Under the pieces are notes generated by a model. It saw only the letters and a list, made by a program, of their open reading frames with translations, had not been told where the DNA came from and ran no database searches. DNA of 64,000 bases from Vibrio mangrovi (lineage in GTDB: Bacteria; Pseudomonadota; Gammaproteobacteria; Enterobacterales; Vibrionaceae), in the NCBI RefSeq assembly GCF_024346955.1, contig NZ_AP024883.1, positions 1,550,001-1,614,000 of the forward strand, given 5' to 3'. Below are positions 1 through 11,069 of this stretch, in pieces. Each line of letters opens with the position of its first letter. The first letter of the stretch is position 1. A program made the translations under genes and the position numbers.

Positions 1-3000
1 TGAAATTACTGGCACTAATGATGCTCCCGTTGCCGTTGCGAAAACCGATGCTGTAACAGAAGATGGGCTGACGATAGGTATTATCCGCGCTTCTGATGTC
101 GATCTGCCAGATGGTGAGAATCTGGTATTTAGCACTGATTCAACTGTTGCAGGCCTGACACTGAATGCCAACGGTGTCTACACTTTTGATGCCTCATCTT
201 ACGATTATTTGGGAGAAGGCGAGACGCAGGTACTCGAGATCCCGATCACGGTGACCGACGATCAGGGTGCGACCGATACCACCACGCTGACGATTACCAT
301 TACCGGCACTAACGATGCACCAGTGGCACAGGCTGCGAGTGGTGCTGTTGTGGAAGATGCCACCATCAGTGGCAGCATCACGGCAACCGATGTGGATTTA
401 CCCGATGGTGCAGCACTGGTATTCAGCACTGATTCGAATACTGCGGGCCTGACCCTTAATACCGACGGGACGTATACATTCGATGCGTCATCTTATGACT
501 CTCTGGAAGAAGGCCAAGAGTTTGTTCTGCATATCCCGATCACTGTTACTGATGATCGAGGCGCGACTGATACTACGACCTTAACCATTACCATTACCGG
601 AACCAACGATGCGCCGGTGGCTGTTGCACAAACAGGAGCGGTTACCGAGGGAAGTTTGACGGTCGGTATCATGAGTGCTTCCGATGTCGATTTACCGGAA
701 GGTGCAAGTCTGGTGTTCAGCACCGATTCCACCGTTGCCGGACTGACGCTCAACGCTAATGGTACATACATTTTTGATGCCTCGTCTTACGACAGCCTGT
801 CCGAGGGCGAGACGCAAGTGCTTGAAATTCCGGTCACGGTGACCGACGATCAGGGCGCGACGGATACCACCACGCTGACGATTACCATTACCGGCACCAA
901 CGATGCGCCGGTAGCGCAGGCGGCGAGTGGTGCGGTGTTGGAAGATGCCACCATCAGCGGCAGCATCACCGCAACCGATGTCGATTTGCCCGAAGATGCA
1001 GCACTGACTTTCAGCACCGAATCCACTGTGACCGGACTGACCCTCAATGCCGACGGCTCCTACACCTTTGATGCCTCATCTTATGATTCTCTGAGTGAAG
1101 GCGAGACGCAGGTGCTTGAAATCCCGGTTACGGTGACCGACGATCAGGGCGCGACGGATACCACCACACTGACGATTACCATCACCGGCACCAATGATGC
1201 GCCGGTCGCACAGGCGGCGAGTGGTGCGGTGCAGGAAGATGCAACCATCAGCGGCAGTATCACGGCGAGCGATGTCGATTTGCCCGAAGATGCAGCACTG
1301 ACTTTCAGCACCGAATCCACTGTGACCGGACTGACCCTCAATGGCGACGGGACTTACACCTTTGATGCCTCATCTTATGACTCTCTGTCCGAGGGTGAGA
1401 CGCAGGTCATTGAAATCCCGGTGACCGTCACTGACGATCAGGGCGCGAGCGATACCACCACGCTGACGATTACCATTACCGGCACCAACGATGCGCCGGT
1501 CGCGCAGGCAGCAACCGGCGCGGTGCCGGAAGATGCAACCATCAGCGGCAGCATCACGGCGACCGATGTCGATTTGCCCGAAGATGCAGCACTGACTTTC
1601 AGTACCGAATCCACCGTTGCCGGTCTGACCCTCAATACCGACGGCTCCTATACATTTGATGCTTCATCCTATGACGCTCTGTCTGAGGGTGAGACGCAGG
1701 TCATTGAAATCCCGGTGACCGTCACTGACGATCAGGGCGCGACGGATACCACCACGCTGACGATTACCATTACCGGCACTAACGATGCGCCGGTCGCGCA
1801 GGCGGCAACAGGCGCCGTGCAGGAAGATGCGACCATCAGCGGCAGCATCACCGCGACCGATGTCGATTTACCCGATGGTGCTGTACTGACTTTCAGCACC
1901 GAATCCACCGTTGCCGGGCTGACCCTCAATGGCGACGGGACTTATACATTTGATGCCTCGTCATACGACAGTCTGTCCGAGGGCGAGACGCAGGTGCTTG
2001 AAATTCCGGTCACGGTGACCGACGATCAGGGCGCCACGGATACCACCACGCTGACGATTACCATTACCGGTACCAATGATGCGCCGGTAGCGCAGGCGGC
2101 AACAGGCGCCGTGCAGGAAGATGCGACCATCAGCGGCAGCATCACGGCGAGCGATGTTGATTTGCCGGAAGGTGCAAGTCTGGTGTTCAGTACCGAATCC
2201 ACGGTTGCCGGACTAACGCTCAATGGCGACGGGACTTATACATTTGATGCCTCGTCTTACGACAGTCTGTCCGAGGGTGAGACGCAGGTCATTGAAATCC
2301 CGGTGACCGTCACTGACGATCAGGGCGCGACGGATACCACCACGCTGACGATTACCATTACCGGCACCAATGATGCGCCGGTCGCGCAGGCGGCAACAGG
2401 CGCCGTGCAGGAAGATGCGACCATCAGCGGCAGCATCACGGCGACCGATGTGGATTTGCCTGACGATGCCGCACTGACTTTCAGTACCGAATCCACTGTG
2501 ACCGGACTGACACTCAATGCTGACGGCACCTACGAATTTGATGCCTCATCTTATGACTCTCTGAGTGAGGGTGAAACGCAGGTCATTGAAATTCCGGTTA
2601 CGGTGACCGACGATCAGGGCGCCACGGATACCACCACGTTGACGATTACCATTACCGGCACCAACGATGCGCCGGTAGCGCAGGCGGCAACAAGCGCCGT
2701 GCAGGAAGATGCCACCATCAGTGGCAGCATCACGGCGAGCGATGTGGATTTGCCGGAAGGTGCAAGTCTGGTGTTCAGCACCGAATCCACCGTTGCCGGT
2801 CTGACCCTCAATGCCGACGGCTCTTATACATTTGATGCCTCATCCTATGACGCTCTGTCCGAGGGCGAGACGCAGGTGCTTGAAATTCCGGTTACGGTGA
2901 CCGACGACTTGGGTGCCACGGATACCACCACACTGACGATTACCATTACCGGCACTAACGATGCGCCGGTAGCGCAGGCGGCAACAGGCGCCGTGCAGGA

Positions 3001-6000
3001 AGATGCGACCATCAGCGGCAGCATCACGGCGAGCGATGTTGATTTGCCGGAAGGTGCAAGTCTGGTGTTCAGCACCGAATCCACCGTTGCCGGTCTGACC
3101 CTCAATACCGACGGCTCTTATACATTTGATGCTTCATCCTATGACGCTCTGTCTGAGGGTGAGACGCAGGTCATTGAAATTCCGGTCACAGTGACCGACG
3201 ATCAGGGCGCGACGGATACCACCACACTGACGATTACCATTACCGGCACCAACGATGCGCCGGTGGCGCAGGCGGCAACAGGCGCCGTGCAGGAAGATGC
3301 CACCATCAGTGGCAGCATCACGGCGAGCGATGTGGATTTGCCGGAAGGTGCAAGTCTGGTGTTCAGCACCGAATCCACCGTTGCCGGTCTGACCCTCAAT
3401 GCCGACGGCTCTTATACATTTGATGCCTCATCCTATGACGCTCTGTCCGAGGGCGAGACGCAGGTGCTTGAAATTCCGGTTACGGTGACCGACGACTTGG
3501 GTGCCACGGATACCACCACACTGACGATTACCATTACCGGCACTAACGATGCGCCGGTAGCGCAGGCGGCAACAGGCGCCGTGCAGGAAGATGCGACCAT
3601 CAGCGGCAGCATCACGGCGAGCGATGTTGATTTGCCGGAAGGTGCAAGTCTGGTGTTCAGCACCGAATCCACCGTTGCCGGTCTGACCCTCAATACCGAC
3701 GGCTCTTATACATTTGATGCTTCATCCTATGACGCTCTGTCTGAGGGTGAGACGCAGGTCATTGAAATTCCGGTCACAGTGACCGACGATCAGGGCGCGA
3801 CGGATACCACCACACTGACGATTACCATTACCGGCACCAACGATGCGCCGGTGGCGCAGGCGGCAACAGGCGCCGTGCAGGAAGATGCGACCATCAGCGG
3901 CAGCATCACCGCGACCGATGTCGATTTACCCGATGGTGCAGCACTGACTTTCAGCACCGAATCGACCGTTGCCGGACTGATCCTGAACGCCGACGGGACT
4001 TATACATTTGATGCCTCGTCCTATGACGCTCTGAGTGAGGGCGAGACGCAGGTCGTTGAAATCCCGGTCACAGTCACCGACGATCAGGGTGCCACGGATA
4101 CCACCACGCTGACGATTACCATCACCGGCACCAATGATGCGCCGGTGGCGCAGGCGGCAACAGGCGCCGTACAGGAAAATGCGACCATCAGCGGCAGCAT
4201 CACGGCGACCGATGTCGACCAGTCCGAAGGAGTAAGTCTGATTTTCAGCACCGAATCCACTGTGACCGGACTGACGTTGAACCCCGACGGCACCTACGAA
4301 TTTGATGCCTCATCTTATGACTCTCTGAGTGAAGGTGACACGCAGGTGCTTGAAATCCCCGTGACCGTCACCGATGACCGGGGCGCGAGCGATACCACCA
4401 CCTTAACTATTACCATTACCGGCACCAATGACGCGCCGGTGGCGCAGGCCGCAACCGACTCCGTTACTGAAGATGCCACCATCAGCGGCAGCATCACGGC
4501 GACCGATGTGGATTTACCGGAAGGCGCTGCACTGACTTTCAGCACCGAATCCACTGTGACCGGACTGACGTTGAACCCCGACGGCACCTACGAATTTGAT
4601 GCCTCATCTTATGACTCTCTGTCCGAGGGTGAGACGCAGGTCATTGAAATCCCCGTGACCGTCACCGATGACCGGGGCGCGAGCGATACCACCACCTTAA
4701 CTATTACCATTACCGGCACCAATGACGCGCCGGTGGCGCAGGCGGCGAGTGGTGCGGTGCAGGAAGATGCAACCATTACCGGCAGCATCACGGCGACCGA
4801 TGTGGATTTACCGGAAGGCGCTGCACTGACTTTCAGCACCGAATCCACTGTGACCGGACTGACGTTGAACCCCGACGGCACCTACGAATTTGATGCCTCA
4901 TCTTATGACTCTCTGAGTGAGGGCGAAACGCAGGTCATTGAAATCCCCGTGACCGTCACCGATGACCGGGGCGCGAGCGATACCACCACCTTAACCATTA
5001 CTATTACCGGCACCAATGACGCGCCGGTGGCGCAGGCCGCAACCGACTCCGTTACTGAAGATGCCACCATCAGCGGCAGCATCACGGCGACCGATGTGGA
5101 TTTACCGGAAGGCGCTGCACTGACTTTCAGCACCGAATCCACTGTGACCGGACTGACGTTGAACCCCGACGGCACCTACGAATTTGATGCCTCATCTTAT
5201 GACTCTCTGAGTGAAGGTGACACGCAGGTCGTCGAAATTCCGGTCACGGTGACCGACGATCAGGGCGCGACCGATACCACCACACTGACGATTACCATTA
5301 CCGGCACTAACGATGCGCCGGTAGCGCAGGCGGCAACAGGCGCCGTGCAGGAAGATGCGACCATCAGCGGCAGCATCACCGCGACCGATGTCGATTTACC
5401 CGATGGTGCAGCACTGACTTTCAGCACCGAATCGACCGTTGCCGGACTGATCCTGAACGCCGACGGCTCTTATACATTTGATGCCTCGTCCTATGACGCT
5501 CTGAGTGAAGGCGAGACGCAGGTGCTTGAAATCCCCGTGACCGTTACTGATGACCGGGGCGCCACCGATACCACCACGCTGACGATTACTATTACCGGCA
5601 CCAACGATGCGCCGGTAGCGCAGGCGGCAACAGGTACGGTGTTGGAAGATGCCACCATCAGTGGCAGCATCACGGCGAGCGATGTGGATTTGCCGGAAGG
5701 TGCAAGTCTGGTGTTCAGCACCGAATCCACTGTGACCGGACTGACCCTCAATGCCGACGGGACTTACACCTTTGATGCCTCATCTTATGACTCTCTGTCC
5801 GAGGGTGAGACGCAGGTGCTTGAAATTCCGGTCACGGTGACCGACGACTTGGGCGCGACGGATACCACCACGCTGACGATTACCATTACCGGCACCAACG
5901 ATGCGCCGGTAGCTGTTGCACAATCCAATAGTGTGACAGAAGGAAATATCACGGTTGGTATGATGCAGGCGTCAGATGTGGATCTGGGAGATAATGCAAA

Positions 6001-9000
6001 GCTGGTTTTCAGTACCGATTCCACCGTTGCCGGACTAACACTGAATGCCAACGGTACTTATGTTTTCGATGCCTCATCTTATGATTCTCTGAATGAAGGC
6101 GAAGAACTGGTTCTGACTATTCCGGTCACGGTTACCGATGAGTATGGTGCGACAGATACAACGACATTAACCATTACGGTGACAGGTACAGACGATGCAC
6201 CGGTTGTTAGTGGTACATTTACCGGAGCCGTTACCGAAGGTGATATCGGTGACGTGGCTCAGGTTACCGGAAGTATCAATATCAGTGATGCAGATAGTGG
6301 TGACAATCCAGTATTTGCGGATACTACAGAAACTGGCAGCTATGGCAGTCTGACTCTGGTCGATGGTCAGTGGACATACACCTTAGATCAAAGCAAAGTT
6401 CAGTCATTGGGTGAAGGTGAGCAAGTTACTGATACTATTACACTAACGGCCAGTGACGGTACGACTCAGGATATTGATATTGAGATTACTGGTACCAACG
6501 ATGCGCCGGTTGCTGTTGCAAAAACAGATGCATTGACTGAGGGTGGAGTAACTATTGGAATGCTCAGTGCTTCGGATGTTGATCTGGGTGAAAATGCAAG
6601 ATTGGTATTCAGTACGGATTCAACGGTTGAAGGTTTAACTCTGAGTGCCAATGGTGTTTATACCTTTGATGCTTCGTCTTATGACTATCTGAGCGAAGGA
6701 CAAGAGCTGACTCTCGATATCCCGGTCACAGTGACCGACGATCAGGGTGCCACGGATACCACCACGCTGACGATTACCATTACCGGCACCAACGATGCGC
6801 CGGTCGCGCAGGCGGCAACAGGCTCCGTACAGGAAGATGCGACCATTAGCGGCAGTATCACAGCAACCGATGTGGATTTGCCGGAAGGCGCCAGTCTGGT
6901 GTTCAGCACCGAATCGACTGTTGCCGGACTGACCCTGAACGCCGACGGGACTTATACATTTGATGCCTCGTCCTATGACGCTCTGAGTGAGGGCGAGACG
7001 CAGGTCGTTGAAATCCCGGTCACAGTCACCGACGATCAGGGTGCCACGGATACCACCACGCTGACGATTACCATCACCGGCACCAATGATGCGCCGGTGG
7101 CGCAGGCGGCAACAGGCGCCGTACAGGAAAATGCGACCATCAGCGGCAGCATCACGGCGACCGATGTCGACCAGTCCGAAGGAGTAAGTCTGATTTTCAG
7201 CACTGAATCGACTGTTGCCGGGCTAACGCTTAATACCGATGGTACCTATGAATTTGATGCATCATCTTATAATTCTCTGAATGAAGGCGAAGAACTGGTT
7301 CTGACTATTCCGGTCACGGTTACCGATGAGTATGGTGCGACAGATACAACGACATTAACCATTACGGTGACAGGTACAGATGATGCGCCGGTTGTTAGTG
7401 GTACATTTACCGGAGCCGTTACCGAAGGTGATATCGGTGACGTGGCTCAGGTTACCGGAAGTATCAATATTAGCGATGCAGATAGTGGTGACAATCCAGT
7501 CTTTGCTGATACGGCAGAAACCGGTAGTTACGGTAGCCTGACACTGGTTGATGGTCAGTGGACATACACCTTAGATCAAAGCAAAGTTCAGGCATTGGGT
7601 GAAGGTGAACAGGTGACCGACACCATTACACTAACGGCAAGTGATGGTACAACTCAGGATATTGTGATTGAAATAACCGGCACCAATAACACACCGGCAA
7701 TTTCAATTGATGACTCGGCTAAACAGGTGGCGGTATCGGAAGAAGGGTTGAATCAGGGGAATCCGGACAGCACCGGTAGTAGTGATACGACTAATGCCAG
7801 ACAGGTTTCCGGATCTTTTTCTGTTTCAGATCCGGACTCATCATCTGTGACATTGTCACTTGTTGCGCCAACAGCTACGCTTTACAGTCATGGTGTTGCG
7901 ATCATATGGACTTTACTTGCCGATGGCTCTTTGGCTGGTGAGGCGAATGGTGAGACAGTGATGACAATCAGCCTTTCCGATGAGGGGAATGGAGATTACT
8001 CGTATACGGTGAATCTTGAAGGACCGGTTGATCATCCTGATCCATCTTCTGAAGATGTACTTCATCTGGATTTTGGTATTTCAGCAGATGACGGACAATC
8101 CGTTTCAACCGAATCGATTCAGGTATCGATTGAAGATGATGCTCCTGATGCTCATACCACAACCGTGGTCGTTGACTCAGATCCTGTCCATGCACCTTTG
8201 CATTTTTCTATCTCAGGAACAACGGTTTCTCTGGGGAATTCTGTATTCGATAACGGTAACTGGCATACCCAACAGTCTGATACAAAGGTTGTCTGGGGAA
8301 CTTCAGGACCGTGGGATAGTAGTTATTCATCCTATGAGGTATCAGCTGTGCAGGAAGGTTCGAATAATAACCACGCAGGTGGTGAACCTTTTGAACTTGC
8401 TACGCTGGTACACAGCAATGGAACGGTATGGAGCAATGAGTCAACTCTGGATAGTACGGTATTGACGGTTGTCAGTCAGGTAAGTATCAATGGAGTAACA
8501 CAGTCGGTTACACTGCATTTAAACATCGATCACCATGAGACTGCCAATAATAATACCAATGGTGGTGACTCGGTTACACTGACAACCGACTATGTCGATG
8601 TCGAAATTGATGGTGTGATGTACCGGCTGGATATTGAGGGCTTTAAAAGCAGTGACGGAACCATTTCCAAAACGGTTGTGACTTCAGAAGGTGAAACGGC
8701 TGCGTACACACTGGTTGCGAGTCTGGATCATCTGCCGGGCACCAGTACTGATCAGATAGTTACGGGAACGATCGATTATGATGCCGGAGCGGATGGAATG
8801 GCTTCTGCTGTTTGGGAAAACGGAACCGAGACAAGTGGTGTGACAGTTATCCATGGTGATTATGGGACGCTGACGGTCAATGCTGATGGCAGCTATTCCT
8901 ATGTAGTGGATGAAGATGCACTGACAGTCTTAGGTGAAGGTGCGACAGCTACGGATTCATTCAGTTATGTTGTTACAGATAATGATGGAGATGCTGCGAC

Positions 9001-10381
9001 CAGTACGTTGAATTTTGAAGTCACCGGAAGTGCTGCTACTCCGATGACTTCAGGTTTACATGGTGAGTTCTATAATTATCAGGAAAGCTGGTTCGGTGGG
9101 GATAATGTCGATAGCCTTGCCGATGCTCTGGCAATTATTCAGAATCAGGATCCGAACGCTGTATTCACTTCAACTGAAGTTGATTATCAAAGTGATTTAT
9201 TGGCAAACAATCTTGGCAGTTATGACTGGGCCTACTGGCTGAATGGCCGGACAAATCTGGAGGATTGGCTGGAAAATTCCGGTGACGATAGCTCAGTTGT
9301 TTTCAATAATAAGGAAAATACCTCTGATGCGGTTGTCCGGTTAAGTGGTGCTGTATCACTCGACAGTGGGACTTATGCAATAAAAGTTACGGCTGATGAT
9401 GGCTACCAGATTAAAATTGATGGTGTGGTTGTGGCTGAATTCGATGGTACTCAGTCTGCGACAACCGATACATTCAAATTTACTGTGGATGGCTCCGGAT
9501 ACCAGAACATTGAAATTGTGTATTGGGATCAGGGTGGAGCCCATCAGCTAACGATTGAACTGGCAGATGTCACCGATGGTGTCATTGGTGATTATGCTGT
9601 ACTGGGAAGTGAAAACTATCCGACAGTTACCGATACCGTTGATACTGTCGGTTCCGTTGATTTGGTCACGGAACATGAAGAAATGGCGGCCGGTTATGAA
9701 GATCGCATCGCTCAGTTTGAATCGGCAGATTACTTGGACACCGATGGTGATCACAAAGACAATGACTTAACCGGGTCGTTTTGGAATGATCACATCAATG
9801 GTCACGGTGGTGACGATGTGATTGATGGCGGTCTTGGTGGGGCTGACTGGTTATACGGTGATAATGGGGATGACACCATTTTCAGTAGTTATGGCAGTGA
9901 AGGTGATCTGCTTGATGGTGAAGATGGAGATGATCATCTGTATGGACGCGATGGTGATGATATTCTGATTGGTGGTTCAGGAGATGATTATCTTTTTGGT
10001 GGTGCAGGAAATGACATTCTGATTGGTGGTCAGGCTGATGATAATAGTCGGGATGGTGATGATGTTCTGATTGGTGGAGAAGGGAAAGATTTATTTGTAC
10101 TGGATTCTTCTTCAGAAGATACGATTCAGGATTTTAATTACTCCGAGGATGCGATTGATCTCTCCAACCTTTTAGCTGATGTACTAGATAATCAGGATTC
10201 CGACGCGATTCAGCAGTATCTGGATCAAAATGCGGAAGTGACATCCGAGAACGGAAATACGCACCTGAGCATCAACAATGTCAATGTGGTTGATTTCGGC
10301 AGTGATTCTAGTTTTGATGCGGGAAGTACAGTTGCTGTGATTATTAATGACCATGAGTTTTCAGTGAAATATCACGGTTAA
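1..10381 (+). CDS. Giant repetitive RTX adhesin, 5' partial (VCBS/cadherin-like repeats, PA14, RTX, type I secretion signal)
   Basis: The reading frame is open from base 2, so the gene starts outside the window; about 3459 residues are visible. Roughly 20 consecutive units of exactly 98 residues (294 bp), each with a TGTNDAPV start and a SxTFDASSYDSLSEGE-type core, fill about 300-6180. More divergent VCBS-type units follow to about 8150, then a unique part. A PA14 domain lies at about 9050-9570, acidic RTX calcium repeats (GGxGxD type) at about 9760-10090, and a C-terminal type I secretion target region ends the protein. Family knowledge: such proteins (LapA/FrhA/ice-binding adhesin type) are exported by a type I system, held at the cell surface, and bind cells or surfaces; PA14 is often the sugar-binding part. 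The ABC exporter genes are not in the window. Repeat codons are GC-richer than the unique C-terminus. Confidence 0.93.
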   Translation, partial: EITGTNDAPVAVAKTDAVTEDGLTIGIIRASDVDLPDGENLVFSTDSTVAGLTLNANGVYTFDASSYDYLGEGETQVLEIPITVTDDQGATDTTTLTITITGTNDAPVAQAASGAVVEDATISGSITATDVDLPDGAALVFSTDSNTAGLTLNTDGTYTFDASSYDSLEEGQEFVLHIPITVTDDRGATDTTTLTITITGTNDAPVAVAQTGAVTEGSLTVGIMSASDVDLPEGASLVFSTDSTVAGLTLNANGTYIFDASSYDSLSEGETQVLEIPVTVTDDQGATDTTTLTITITGTNDAPVAQAASGAVLEDATISGSITATDVDLPEDAALTFSTESTVTGLTLNADGSYTFDASSYDSLSEGETQVLEIPVTVTDDQGATDTTTLTITITGTNDAPVAQAASGAVQEDATISGSITASDVDLPEDAALTFSTESTVTGLTLNGDGTYTFDASSYDSLSEGETQVIEIPVTVTDDQGASDTTTLTITITGTNDAPVAQAATGAVPEDATISGSITATDVDLPEDAALTFSTESTVAGLTLNTDGSYTFDASSYDALSEGETQVIEIPVTVTDDQGATDTTTLTITITGTNDAPVAQAATGAVQEDATISGSITATDVDLPDGAVLTFSTESTVAGLTLNGDGTYTFDASSYDSLSEGETQVLEIPVTVTDDQGATDTTTLTITITGTNDAPVAQAATGAVQEDATISGSITASDVDLPEGASLVFSTESTVAGLTLNGDGTYTFDASSYDSLSEGETQVIEIPVTVTDDQGATDTTTLTITITGTNDAPVAQAATGAVQEDATISGSITATDVDLPDDAALTFSTESTVTGLTLNADGTYEFDASSYDSLSEGETQVIEIPVTVTDDQGATDTTTLTITITGTNDAPVAQAATSAVQEDATISGSITASDVDLPEGASLVFSTESTVAGLTLNADGSYTFDASSYDALSEGETQVLEIPVTVTDDLGATDTTTLTITITGTNDAPVAQAATGAVQEDATISGSITASDVDLPEGASLVFSTESTVAGLTLNTDGSYTFDASSYDALSEGETQVIEIPVTVTDDQGATDTTTLTITITGTNDAPVAQAATGAVQEDATISGSITASDVDLPEGASLVFSTESTVAGLTLNADGSYTFDASSYDALSEGETQVLEIPVTVTDDLGATDTTTLTITITGTNDAPVAQAATGAVQEDATISGSITASDVDLPEGASLVFSTESTVAGLTLNTDGSYTFDASSYDALSEGETQVIEIPVTVTDDQGATDTTTLTITITGTNDAPVAQAATGAVQEDATISGSITATDVDLPDGAALTFSTESTVAGLILNADGTYTFDASSYDALSEGETQVVEIPVTVTDDQGATDTTTLTITITGTNDAPVAQAATGAVQENATISGSITATDVDQSEGVSLIFSTESTVTGLTLNPDGTYEFDASSYDSLSEGDTQVLEIPVTVTDDRGASDTTTLTITITGTNDAPVAQAATDSVTEDATISGSITATDVDLPEGAALTFSTESTVTGLTLNPDGTYEFDASSYDSLSEGETQVIEIPVTVTDDRGASDTTTLTITITGTNDAPVAQAASGAVQEDATITGSITATDVDLPEGAALTFSTESTVTGLTLNPDGTYEFDASSYDSLSEGETQVIEIPVTVTDDRGASDTTTLTITITGTNDAPVAQAATDSVTEDATISGSITATDVDLPEGAALTFSTESTVTGLTLNPDGTYEFDASSYDSLSEGDTQVVEIPVTVTDDQGATDTTTLTITITGTNDAPVAQAATGAVQEDATISGSITATDVDLPDGAALTFSTESTVAGLILNADGSYTFDASSYDALSEGETQVLEIPVTVTDDRGATDTTTLTITITGTNDAPVAQAATGTVLEDATISGSITASDVDLPEGASLVFSTESTVTGLTLNADGTYTFDASSYDSLSEGETQVLEIPVTVTDDLGATDTTTLTITITGTNDAPVAVAQSNSVTEGNITVGMMQASDVDLGDNAKLVFSTDSTVAGLTLNANGTYVFDASSYDSLNEGEELVLTIPVTVTDEYGATDTTTLTITVTGTDDAPVVSGTFTGAVTEGDIGDVAQVTGSINISDADSGDNPVFADTTETGSYGSLTLVDGQWTYTLDQSKVQSLGEGEQVTDTITLTASDGTTQDIDIEITGTNDAPVAVAKTDALTEGGVTIGMLSASDVDLGENARLVFSTDSTVEGLTLSANGVYTFDASSYDYLSEGQELTLDIPVTVTDDQGATDTTTLTITITGTNDAPVAQAATGSVQEDATISGSITATDVDLPEGASLVFSTESTVAGLTLNADGTYTFDASSYDALSEGETQVVEIPVTVTDDQGATDTTTLTITITGTNDAPVAQAATGAVQENATISGSITATDVDQSEGVSLIFSTESTVAGLTLNTDGTYEFDASSYNSLNEGEELVLTIPVTVTDEYGATDTTTLTITVTGTDDAPVVSGTFTGAVTEGDIGDVAQVTGSINISDADSGDNPVFADTAETGSYGSLTLVDGQWTYTLDQSKVQALGEGEQVTDTITLTASDGTTQDIVIEITGTNNTPAISIDDSAKQVAVSEEGLNQGNPDSTGSSDTTNARQVSGSFSVSDPDSSSVTLSLVAPTATLYSHGVAIIWTLLADGSLAGEANGETVMTISLSDEGNGDYSYTVNLEGPVDHPDPSSEDVLHLDFGISADDGQSVSTESIQVSIEDDAPDAHTTTVVVDSDPVHAPLHFSISGTTVSLGNSVFDNGNWHTQQSDTKVVWGTSGPWDSSYSSYEVSAVQEGSNNNHAGGEPFELATLVHSNGTVWSNESTLDSTVLTVVSQVSINGVTQSVTLHLNIDHHETANNNTNGGDSVTLTTDYVDVEIDGVMYRLDIEGFKSSDGTISKTVVTSEGETAAYTLVASLDHLPGTSTDQIVTGTIDYDAGADGMASAVWENGTETSGVTVIHGDYGTLTVNADGSYSYVVDEDALTVLGEGATATDSFSYVVTDNDGDAATSTLNFEVTGSAATPMTSGLHGEFYNYQESWFGGDNVDSLADALAIIQNQDPNAVFTSTEVDYQSDLLANNLGSYDWAYWLNGRTNLEDWLENSGDDSSVVFNNKENTSDAVVRLSGAVSLDSGTYAIKVTADDGYQIKIDGVVVAEFDGTQSATTDTFKFTVDGSGYQNIEIVYWDQGGAHQLTIELADVTDGVIGDYAVLGSENYPTVTDTVDTVGSVDLVTEHEEMAAGYEDRIAQFESADYLDTDGDHKDNDLTGSFWNDHINGHGGDDVIDGGLGGADWLYGDNGDDTIFSSYGSEGDLLDGEDGDDHLYGRDGDDILIGGSGDDYLFGGAGNDILIGGQADDNSRDGDDVLIGGEGKDLFVLDSSSEDTIQDFNYSEDAIDLSNLLADVLDNQDSDAIQQYLDQNAEVTSENGNTHLSINNVNVVDFGSDSSFDAGSTVAVIINDHEFSVKYHG
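300..6180 (+). repeat. Tandem 294-bp coding repeats of the adhesin
   Basis: The motif encoding TGTNDAPV recurs every 294 bp (for example near 599, 893, 1187, 1481 and so on to 5891). Units differ by a few variable positions (LPEDAALT, LPEGASLV, LPDGAALT). Some neighbours are identical over long stretches: about 2694-3300 equals about 3282-3888, an exact tandem copy of two units (588-bp shift). The stretch near 4050-4240 recurs near 6995-7190. Confidence 0.92.
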
Positions 10382-10408
10382 TCATCTTTTTTGATTGATG
10401 AGAAACAG

Positions 10409-10440
10409 AAAGCCAGTGAGGAATATCCCGCTGGCTTTTT
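10409..10440. terminator. Rho-independent terminator, convergent genes
   Basis: AGCCAG (10411-10416) pairs with CTGGCT (10431-10436), and the flanking A and T runs extend the stem. It sits between the adhesin stop and the convergent DUF1415 gene and can serve both strands. Confidence 0.8.
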
Positions 10441-10447
10441 TACGGTT

Positions 10448-11020
10448 CTATTCTTTGTGTGTTGTCATCAGGTAGCTGAATAATCTGGTTTTTTCCTCAC
10501 TTGTGAGTGTTGAAATGCGCTGTATGTTATTTTCCGGGATACTTTCCGGATGAGGATAGCGGGCCAGTACTTTTTCGATACTTTCTTCACGGATAAGGTG
10601 ATAGATAGGATAAGGTGACTTATTGGTCAGGTTCTCATCATCTTCAGGACGGTTGCCGGCAAAGCAGTAATCAGGATGGAATGTTGCTACCTGATATATC
10701 CCTTCCCAGTTGTGCTGCATGATCAGTGCATCAATCCAGTCAATAAACTGATTATAGTCGTCGAATGATGACAAGAAATAAGGAACTACAACCAGCGTTG
10801 TTTCCAGTTGATCTGCCGGAGTTGAATCGAGTTCAAGAAACTGCTGATAAAGATCTTCCAGTAACTTCTCTTCTTGCTGTGCCTGACTGATATATATCTT
10901 TATCTGTTTCTTCTTATGGGGTTTGGCGGCAAAAGGGCATAGATTCAGACCAATAACGACCTGAGTCAGCCACTGTTCGACCCTCTGATGAATCGAGGTC
11001 TGTTCTGATTGAGAGTTCAT
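10448..11020 (-). CDS. DUF1415 family protein
   Basis: About 190 residues. The N-terminal part contains VEQWLTQVVIGLNLCPFA, typical of the DUF1415 family, a conserved cytoplasmic family of unknown function common in gammaproteobacteria. No signal peptide or membrane segment is visible. A longer form from a TTG at 11038 is possible; the ATG at 11020 is preferred because it gives a start like that of relatives, but neither start has a clear Shine-Dalgarno sequence. The gene stands alone, convergent with the adhesin. No function can be read from the sequence. Confidence 0.85.
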   Translation of the reverse strand: MNSQSEQTSIHQRVEQWLTQVVIGLNLCPFAAKPHKKKQIKIYISQAQQEEKLLEDLYQQFLELDSTPADQLETTLVVVPYFLSSFDDYNQFIDWIDALIMQHNWEGIYQVATFHPDYCFAGNRPEDDENLTNKSPYPIYHLIREESIEKVLARYPHPESIPENNIQRISTLTSEEKTRLFSYLMTTHKE

Positions 11021-11069
11021 AGTGTCAATAAGCTGCAAGAGAAATTTGCGGGCAAGGATACCATGAAAT

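Noticed and set aside
493..6651. Many minus-strand open frames of 60-92 codons opposite the adhesin
   Set aside because: They recur every 294 bp, mirror the coding repeats and have no ribosome sites; they are antisense shadows of the repeat.
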